From: Terriglobia bacterium
Lineage (GTDB): Bacteria; Acidobacteriota; Terriglobia; UBA7540
Reading direction: 5' to 3'
Assembly: GCA_030042795.1 (NCBI GenBank)
Contig: JASHYZ010000350.1
Location: forward strand, 1-5,149
DNA length: 5,149 nt
Shown here: one piece after another, positions 1-5,149 of the stretch
Layout of the letters: each line of letters begins with the position of its first letter
How positions within the stretch are numbered: the first letter of the stretch is position 1
Notes under the pieces: model-generated
Database searches by the model: none
The model's input: the letters and a program-made list of their open reading frames with translations, nothing else
Told to the model about the DNA's origin: nothing
Made by a program: the position numbers and the translations under genes

Positions 1-401
1 GAACTATGGCATTGGTAAGATCCGAAAGCGTCCCTCGCGCGCCAGGCTCCGAACTCCTCCCGACCTCCACCACGTCGGCCTTCAGCGAGCTGATGCCGCC
101 CGCCGGCTGTTGAGAACAATCGGCCGCGAGGCGTTATCAAAGTTGTAATCCAACAGTAAGTCTGGCGCAAGCAAAGCCGCGGTTGAGCTTTGATGACAAA
201 CTGCACTTGGCCGCTCGTCATGGCCAGTCGATTGCCTCTTTGTGCTTTGTTTTGATGACGATAGCGCATGACCACAATCTGCAGTAGCCTACAGTAATGG
301 CTTACAATGCCTCAAGCGCTGGACTGCTGACTAGAGATAAATGTCTATTGACAAAACAATAAAATAGGGCTTAGCATCGCAACTGATCCCGATAACACCC
401 C
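1..401. other. Upstream region without a convincing gene
   Basis: I see no RNA gene or mobile element and no convincing complete protein gene here. The left 150 bases are GC-rich and have frames open to the window edge on both strands: on plus, 2-148 ending in TAA; on minus, the same codon register open from 133 down to 1 after a TAA at 136-134. Either could be the end of a neighbouring gene, but both are too short to recognise. From about 150 to 400 the DNA is less GC-rich, has stops in the frames I read, and looks like an intergenic control region for the kinase gene. It holds a 9-base direct repeat TTTGATGAC (189-197 and 251-259), a short imperfect hairpin (205-228) and a candidate promoter near 348-377. 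Confidence 0.6.
348..377 (+). promoter_or_regulatory. Candidate sigma-70-type promoter for the kinase operon
   Basis: A perfect -35 hexamer TTGACA lies at 348-353. Eighteen bases further is TAGCAT (372-377), a 4-of-6 match to the -10 consensus. Transcription would begin near 384, giving a leader of under 20 bases before the ATG at 402. An alternative -10-like TAAAAT at 360-365 matches better but has no good -35 at the right distance. The surrounding DNA is AT-rich compared with the coding regions, which fits a promoter. This is motif matching only, and the host's sigma factor preferences are unknown. Confidence 0.3.
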
Positions 402-3400
402 ATGAAGTCGATATCCCGGTGGCTTCCATTTCGAGTTGAGACTTGGTTTACCGCAGCCTTTGGACTGCTCGTCCTTGTAGGAACGCTTCAGTACCAGATC
501 ACGCGCCGTGTCCTGGCAGCGAACCGGTGGGTGGAACATACAGACGTGGTCTTGCGGCTGGTCGAAAATGTTCGCACCAAGCTCTCGGATCTCGGATCAT
601 CGGCCCGGCTCTACGTAATGACGGGCCGTGATGGCGAGCTTCTTTCGTACCCTGATGATTACCGGGAAGTCTCGCGCAACTTGGATGAGATTGCACGTCT
701 GACCTCTGACAACCCGGTCCAGCAGGAAAATCTTCAGCGGCTGAGGACTCTTGTACAAGCACGCCGAGCCGCGTCTGATGAGGTTATCGCGGCACGAAAG
801 CTCCAGGGCGTGCGGACGGCCAATGAGCTTCTGGACAAAGGCTTGAGCGTGACGCTGTCGAGATCTATCTCGCGTCTGACGAGTGAAATGGAAAACGAAG
901 AACACCATCTGCTCAACCTCCGGGAACGTGCCGTTGAATTGGACGTGGAAGCCACCACGCTAATTTTTGCCACCGGCGTTCTGCTCGCCGTCAGTCTCGT
1001 CTTTTTGGCCGGGGCCGAGAGTCGCCGCGCCAAGCGCGAGCGCGACCAGGCTGACGCGACCCTGCGGCAGGCGGAGGCTAGGTTCCGAGGACTGCTGGAA
1101 GCGGCACCCGACGCGATGGTGGTGGTGAATCAGGAGGGGAAGATTGTGCTCGTTAACGCCCAGGTGCATAAGCTGTTTGGCTACGGGCGGGCGGAGCTAC
1201 TAGGGCGCGACATCCAAATACTGTTTCCAGAACAGCATCGGGACAGCTATCCGGGACGGCGGTCAGGCCTTTTTCCCGAGTCGGGGGTAAGAGCTGCGGA
1301 CGCCAGCTTGGAACTGAACGCTTTGCGTAAGGATGGCACTGAGTTCCCAGCAGAGATCAGCCTGAGTCCGTTGCAGACCGAAGAGGGAGCCCTGGTTTCG
1401 AGCGCGATCCGCGACATCACTGAGCGGCAGGTCGCAGCGCAGCAACTGGCTAGCGAGCGTGACCTTCTCCACAAGCTCATGGACACCAGTCCGGACTACA
1501 TCTACTTCAAGGATTCGCAGAGCCGCTTTACTCGAAACAATCGAGCCCATTTGTGGATGTTGGGCGTGAACCGTCCTGAGGATGCCCTCGGCAAGACAGA
1601 TTTCGACTACTTCGTCGAGGAGGGCGCGCGGAAGAAATTCGCGGACGAGCAAAGAATTCTGCAAACTGGAGAGCCCATGGTGGGCGAAATCGAGGAAGCG
1701 CGCCGCCCGGATGGATTCTCGATGTGGCTGAGTTCCACCAAGGTACCGGTCCGGGATGCGAACGGCAACATCACCGGGTTGATCGGCATCAGCCGTGACA
1801 TTACCGCCCTTAAGCAAGCGGAAGAGTCTGTCCGAAAGGCCAATGAAGACCTGGAAGCGCGCGTAGCCGAGCGCACCGCGCAACTCGCTGAGGCCAACAG
1901 GCTGCTGGAGTCAGAGCTTGGTGAACGTAAGCGGGCAGAGCAGGCCCTGCAAAAGAGTGAGAGGCGTTATCGCTTGCTATACGAACGAAACCTTGCCGGT
2001 GTTTGCCGCAACACGATAGACGGCCGCATTCTCGAGTGCAACAGCGCCTTTGCGCACGTCTTTGGCTTTGACTCACCCGAGGAGGTACAGAAGGCGGCGG
2101 GACTGCAATTCTACTTTTATCCCACGGATCGGGAAGCCTATATCGCCAGGCTTAAGGCGGAAGGCTCCGTGACGAACTTCGAATCGCGTCTTCGCCGGAA
2201 AGACGGCAGTCCCGTTTGGACGCTACGAAACGCTACCCTGGCATACGACCAGGAAGCCGGTGAGCCTGTGATCGAGGGAACCCTCATTGACATCACCGAG
2301 CGCAAGCAGGCAGAGGAAGCCCTGCGGGCGAGCGAGGAGCGATTCCGCGTATTCATGGAGAATAGTCCCACCCTCGCCTTTATTAAGGAGGAGGATGGGC
2401 GCTATCTTTTCGTTAACAAGCCCTTCGAGAACATGTTTGGAGTTGACCGCCGCCAGGTTCTGGGCAAGACCGTTTATGAGTGGTTACCCGAGGAGACGGC
2501 GCGGCGGCTGGCACGGTCAGATCAACTGGCCTTCGAGAGCGGGTTGGCGAGCGAGATCCTGGAGAACGTTCCGTCTCCGCGAGGAGTGCGGCACCTCCTT
2601 GGGTTCAAGTTTCTGCTTCCCCATGTTTCGGGGCGCTCCACGCTGGGTGGCGTAGCCATTGACGTCACCGAGCGGGTGCAAGCACAGGAAGAAATCAGCT
2701 TGCTCAACCAGGAACTTGAGAACCGTGTCAAGCAGCGCACTGCCGAGCTCGAATCCGCAAACAAGGAACTCGAAGCGTTCACCTATTCGGTAGCCCATGA
2801 CCTGCGAGCCCCCCTACGGCACATTAATGGATTCTGCCGGATTTTGGCCGAGGATCACTGCAACGAACTAAGCCAAGAGGCTTGCCACCACCTGGTTCGA
2901 ATTGGAAATGCAGCAGCCCACATGGGCAAGCTGATTGATGACCTTCTCGAGTTGGCGCGTCTGGGACGGAGGGCGATGACATGGCAGCAAGTTGACCTTC
3001 AGGCGCTGGTGAACGAAGTGGTGCGGGAACTGGAACCGGAGGTGGCGGGCCGCGACATTGAATGGCATGTGGGTAAGTTGGTCCCGGCCCGATGCGATCG
3101 CGTCTTGATGAAGCAAGCTCTGGGCAACTTGCTCTCGAACGCCGTGAAGTACACGCGGCCGCGCAACCCAGCGGTGATCGAAGTCGGCTGCCAGCAGGTT
3201 GACGGCAACAAGGTATTTTACGTTCGAGACAACGGCGTGGGTTTCAGCATGGCCTATGCACACAAAATGTTCGGCGTCTTTCAACGCCTTCACCTGGAAG
3301 AAGATTTTGAAGGTACGGGCGTGGGCCTGGCGGTGGTAGAGCGCGTGCTTGAGCGGCACGGCGGTCGGGTGTGGGCGGAGGCCGAATTGGGGAAGGGTGC

Positions 3401-3455
3401 AACCTTTTATTTCACGCTTGGCTCAGGTACAGAAGCCGGCGGAATCGTGAGATGA
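402..3455 (+). CDS. CHASE3 / four-PAS membrane sensor histidine kinase
   Basis: A 1017-residue inner-membrane sensor kinase. A basic N-terminus (K2, R6, R11) leads into TM1 (about 14-31). A CHASE3-type periplasmic domain follows (about 40-178, with the family-like 'YVMTG' at 71-75 and a 'LTSDNP' segment), then TM2 (about 185-204). Four PAS domains come next, each ending in a DIT/DVT-type motif: 227-342, 352-468, 521-634 and 647-758. Coiled coils at about 470-520 and 758-793 join PAS2 to PAS3 and PAS4 to the kinase core. The HisKA motif AHDLRAPL places the phosphoacceptor at H799. The ATPase has an N box (N909, N913), G1 DNGVG (943-947), an F box (MFGVFQRL) and G2 GTGVGL (971-976), so it looks catalytically complete. 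There is no HAMP domain and no C-terminal receiver. An in-frame TAA at 393-395 makes ATG 402 the first possible start, and it keeps TM1. No Shine-Dalgarno sequence precedes it. The signal sensed is unknown. Confidence 0.97.
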   Translation: MKSISRWLPFRVETWFTAAFGLLVLVGTLQYQITRRVLAANRWVEHTDVVLRLVENVRTKLSDLGSSARLYVMTGRDGELLSYPDDYREVSRNLDEIARLTSDNPVQQENLQRLRTLVQARRAASDEVIAARKLQGVRTANELLDKGLSVTLSRSISRLTSEMENEEHHLLNLRERAVELDVEATTLIFATGVLLAVSLVFLAGAESRRAKRERDQADATLRQAEARFRGLLEAAPDAMVVVNQEGKIVLVNAQVHKLFGYGRAELLGRDIQILFPEQHRDSYPGRRSGLFPESGVRAADASLELNALRKDGTEFPAEISLSPLQTEEGALVSSAIRDITERQVAAQQLASERDLLHKLMDTSPDYIYFKDSQSRFTRNNRAHLWMLGVNRPEDALGKTDFDYFVEEGARKKFADEQRILQTGEPMVGEIEEARRPDGFSMWLSSTKVPVRDANGNITGLIGISRDITALKQAEESVRKANEDLEARVAERTAQLAEANRLLESELGERKRAEQALQKSERRYRLLYERNLAGVCRNTIDGRILECNSAFAHVFGFDSPEEVQKAAGLQFYFYPTDREAYIARLKAEGSVTNFESRLRRKDGSPVWTLRNATLAYDQEAGEPVIEGTLIDITERKQAEEALRASEERFRVFMENSPTLAFIKEEDGRYLFVNKPFENMFGVDRRQVLGKTVYEWLPEETARRLARSDQLAFESGLASEILENVPSPRGVRHLLGFKFLLPHVSGRSTLGGVAIDVTERVQAQEEISLLNQELENRVKQRTAELESANKELEAFTYSVAHDLRAPLRHINGFCRILAEDHCNELSQEACHHLVRIGNAAAHMGKLIDDLLELARLGRRAMTWQQVDLQALVNEVVRELEPEVAGRDIEWHVGKLVPARCDRVLMKQALGNLLSNAVKYTRPRNPAVIEVGCQQVDGNKVFYVRDNGVGFSMAYAHKMFGVFQRLHLEEDFEGTGVGLAVVERVLERHGGRVWAEAELGKGATFYFTLGSGTEAGGIVR

Positions 3456-3460
3456 ATGTG

Positions 3461-3466
3461 AGGAGG
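3461..3466 (+). promoter_or_regulatory. Strong ribosome binding site of the small response regulator
   Basis: AGGAGG lies five bases before the ATG at 3472, inside the 16-base gap after the kinase stop codon. It is the only consensus Shine-Dalgarno sequence at any of the three starts here. It fixes the start of the response regulator and suggests that this small protein is made in excess over the kinase. Confidence 0.85.
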
Positions 3467-3471
3467 CCGAC

Positions 3472-3939
3472 ATGCCCGACAGCGCAGTAGAGATCCTGCT
3501 GGTGGAAGACAATCCTTCTGACAGGCAACTGGCCCTTTACGCGCTGCGGAAGGCGAATCTGGCAAACCATATTGAAGAAGCGCGGGACGGCGAGGAAGCG
3601 CTCGACTTTATTTTCTGCCGCGGACGCTACAGCGGCAGGTCGCCCTTGGAGCCTCCCAAACTGATCCTGCTTGACCTGAAGCTCCCCAAGGTTGACGGGA
3701 TCGAAGTCCTCACCGAGATTCGAAACAACCCCAATACGCGGATGGTTCCCGTGGTGGTGATGACTTCTTCGAAGCAGGAGCAGGACATCGTGGCGAGTTA
3801 CAAGATGGGCGTCAACAGTTATATTCAGAAGCCCGTCGACTTTGAACAATTTCGCGAGACCATCCGGCAGGTCGGCTTTTTTTGGCTGGTGGTAAACCAG
3901 GGGCCGCCCCGGCACGACATTTGTGAGGCGCCGGAATGA
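3472..3939 (+). CDS. Rcp1-like single-domain response regulator (CheY-like receiver)
   Basis: A 155-residue cytoplasmic protein made of one receiver domain with no output domain. The acidic pocket is E12/D13, the phosphoacceptor is D68 in LILLDLKLPKVDG, the switch residue is T98 (VVVMTSS) and the conserved lysine is K120 (QKP). An extended loop with CRGRYSGR and EPP before the phosphorylated strand (about 49-62), and a C-terminal helix ending in a WLVVN-type motif (138-142), are typical of the family of Rcp1, partner of the cyanobacterial phytochrome Cph1. Its place directly after a kinase with a phytochrome-like HisKA region makes it the likely phosphate acceptor, but this is inferred from gene order. 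A run of seven T at 3877-3883 lies inside the gene; the family-like C-terminal motif after it shows the frame is intact. The stop overlaps the next gene's start. Confidence 0.95.
   Translation: MPDSAVEILLVEDNPSDRQLALYALRKANLANHIEEARDGEEALDFIFCRGRYSGRSPLEPPKLILLDLKLPKVDGIEVLTEIRNNPNTRMVPVVVMTSSKQEQDIVASYKMGVNSYIQKPVDFEQFRETIRQVGFFWLVVNQGPPRHDICEAPE
3925..3928 (+). promoter_or_regulatory. Weak ribosome binding site with translational coupling (ATGA overlap)
   Basis: GAGG lies seven bases before the ATG at 3936, within the last codons of the response regulator. The start and the upstream TGA share the four bases ATGA (3936-3939). This suggests that ribosomes finishing the response regulator re-initiate on the third gene, tying the amounts of the two proteins together. 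Confidence 0.55.
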
Positions 3940-5149
3940 ACGACCAGGATGTGAGCGCAAGCTCGCCGGTCCGCCGCTTGCGTCTGTTGATGATCGAGGA
4001 CGATGTCACGGATGTGGAACTGGCCCTCCACGAGCTCAAGCGCGCGGGGCTTGAGGTGGAGGCGGACGTGGTCCAAACTGTGGACGAGTTCGAGGGGTGC
4101 CTGGACAAGGCTTCTTACGACGCTGTTCTCTCCGACTACAAGCTGCCCGGCTGGACGGGACTCGACGCCGCGGTACGGCTGCGAAAGCGGAAATTTTACA
4201 TTCCCTTCATCCTGCTCAGTGGCATTCTCGGCGACGAGACCGCCGTGGATTGTATCAAGCAGGGAATCTCTGATTTTGTTCTCAAGGACCATCTCTCCCG
4301 CCTTCCGCTGGCTCTCGACCGCGCGCTTCAGGAGCAAGAGCTGCGACGGGCTCGAGCCTGGGCTGAAAACGAGGTGCGTCAGAGGGAGAAGCGCTTCCGC
4401 GCACTCATCGAGAACAGCTCCGACGGCATCGCCCTGGTGGGTCCGGACGGCATGTTTCTGCCCTCAACTCCCGCCACAATTACAGCTCTCGGCTGGACTC
4501 CGGAAGAGGTGCAGGGTGTCTGCCTCTTTGACCTTGTTCATCCCGAAGATCACGCCACGGCAGCCGCCATTTTTACAGAGGTGCTGGCGGATCCCTCGCG
4601 GGCGCTTCCTTTTCAGCTTCGCTGCCGCCACCACGACGGCTCCTGGCGCTGGGCGGAAGGCGTGGGGCGGAACTTGCTGGCCGACCCCAGCGTTCAGGCA
4701 GTGGTGATTCATTATCGTGATATCACCAAGCGCAAGGAGCAGGAGAGCGAGATTCGCCGCCTCAACGAGGGCTTGGAGCGTATGGTGGCGGACCGTACCG
4801 CCGAGCTTGAGACCGCGAATGAGGAGCTGGAAAGGAAAGTTGCGGAGCGGAAGATGGCCGAGGAGGCGCTGGCCAATCTCCAGCGAAGCACCGAACTGAT
4901 CCTCAACTCGGCCGGCGACGGCATCCTGCGTGTTGATCTGGACGGCAAATGCACCTTCGCCAATGTGGCGGTGGCCCGGATGCTGGGTTATGCGCAGGAA
5001 GAATTCCTCGCCCGGGATCTGAACACCCTCGGACTTCATCCCCTGCAGGCCGATGCTCCCGCCCTGCCAGGGGACGGCTGTAGCCTCTGTGGCGCGCCAC
5101 GGCACGGAGTTCTTCGCCGCGAAAACCAGATAATCCGGCGCAAAGATGG
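3936..5149 (+). CDS. Receiver-PAS-PAS signalling protein, C-terminus beyond the window
   Basis: An open frame of 404 codons without a stop, cut off by the right edge. It begins with a receiver domain (about 15-130): acidic pocket E21/D22/D23, phosphoacceptor D67 in SDYKLPGW, switch residue S95 (LLSG), then the GDETAVDCIKQG segment and K117 in LKD. This receiver subtype often heads multi-domain PAS proteins. A PAS domain follows (about 152-264, ending YRDITKRK), then a charged coiled coil (about 268-318) and a second PAS (from about 319), which includes FANVAVARMLGY, C382/C385 and RRKD at the cut. The receiver is N-terminal, so phosphorylation would control domains downstream of it. The missing end could be a histidine kinase, a GGDEF/EAL module or another output; the window does not show which. 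ATG 3936 is chosen for the ATGA overlap and because it leaves a complete receiver. Confidence 0.92.
   Translation, partial: MNDQDVSASSPVRRLRLLMIEDDVTDVELALHELKRAGLEVEADVVQTVDEFEGCLDKASYDAVLSDYKLPGWTGLDAAVRLRKRKFYIPFILLSGILGDETAVDCIKQGISDFVLKDHLSRLPLALDRALQEQELRRARAWAENEVRQREKRFRALIENSSDGIALVGPDGMFLPSTPATITALGWTPEEVQGVCLFDLVHPEDHATAAAIFTEVLADPSRALPFQLRCRHHDGSWRWAEGVGRNLLADPSVQAVVIHYRDITKRKEQESEIRRLNEGLERMVADRTAELETANEELERKVAERKMAEEALANLQRSTELILNSAGDGILRVDLDGKCTFANVAVARMLGYAQEEFLARDLNTLGLHPLQADAPALPGDGCSLCGAPRHGVLRRENQIIRRKD

Noticed and set aside
205..228. Imperfect hairpin (TGGCC / GGCCA with a 9-base loop) as a terminator
   Set aside because: The perfect stem is only five pairs and no T run follows directly, so it is too weak to call.
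284..292. Small palindrome GTAG-C-CTAC as an operator
   Set aside because: Four-base arms are expected by chance and nothing nearby supports it.
1263..1883. Long minus-strand open frame (206 codons) opposite the kinase
   Set aside because: It is antisense to PAS1/PAS2, whose plus-strand translation has clear domain motifs, and its own translation shows no recognisable family. It is a by-product of GC-rich coding DNA.
402..3455. Calling the kinase a phytochrome because of its Rcp1-like neighbour
   Set aside because: There is no GAF/PHY chromophore region; the N-terminus is CHASE3 with membrane segments and the rest is PAS domains.
3877..3883. Run of seven T as a slippage site or terminator
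   Set aside because: The frame continues into the family-typical WLVVN ending, and no GC-rich stem precedes the run, so neither a frameshift nor a terminator is supported.
4003..4707. Plus-strand open frame (234 codons) overlapping the third gene in another frame
   Set aside because: Its translation is rich in Arg, Ser and Trp with no domain, while the frame from 3936 gives a full receiver and PAS.
4464..5105. Long minus-strand open frame (213 codons) opposite the third gene
   Set aside because: The plus strand here encodes an uninterrupted PAS/coiled-coil/PAS sequence, and the minus-strand reading has no recognisable motif.
1..5149. CRISPR array, insertion sequence, tRNA or rRNA
   Set aside because: I saw no regularly spaced repeats, transposase motifs, terminal inverted repeats or tRNA-like folds; almost all of the window after 401 is coding.

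Overview
The window carries a multi-gene two-component signalling locus, all on the plus strand, from a bacterium with fairly GC-rich coding DNA. No marker gene allows firm taxonomic placement. The combination of a CHASE3/multi-PAS kinase of the phytochrome-like '[13 protein letters not shown]' type with an Rcp1-like single-domain receiver is common in Acidobacteriota, Verrucomicrobiota, Deltaproteobacteria-type lineages and Cyanobacteria. My guess is a soil or sediment bacterium such as an acidobacterium, held with low confidence.

Layout: positions 1-401 hold no convincing gene. The left end (1-148) has short open frames on both strands that may be the edge of a neighbouring gene. The stretch from about 150 to 400 is more AT-rich, looks intergenic and regulatory, and contains a candidate promoter at 348-377. 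A 1017-residue membrane-anchored sensor histidine kinase follows (402-3455): TM1, periplasmic CHASE3, TM2, four PAS domains, coiled coils, HisKA, HATPase. Sixteen bases later, behind a perfect AGGAGG ribosome binding site, is a 155-residue CheY-like response regulator of the Rcp1 type (3472-3939). A third gene starts in a 4-base ATGA overlap with it (3936) and runs off the right edge: receiver, PAS, coiled coil, start of a second PAS. No terminator separates the genes, so they look like one operon.

Likely working: the kinase senses a signal through CHASE3 and/or its PAS domains, autophosphorylates on His799 and passes phosphate to Asp68 of the small receiver, to Asp67 of the third protein, or to both. 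The third protein has its receiver at the N-terminus, so it would act as a downstream relay whose output domain lies beyond the window. The layout is a recognisable type rather than a new system. Points worth a second look are the shared coiled-coil linker used three times, a FixL-like PAS with Tyr in place of the haem-ligand His, a CxxC in the last PAS, and the unseen C-terminus of the third protein.
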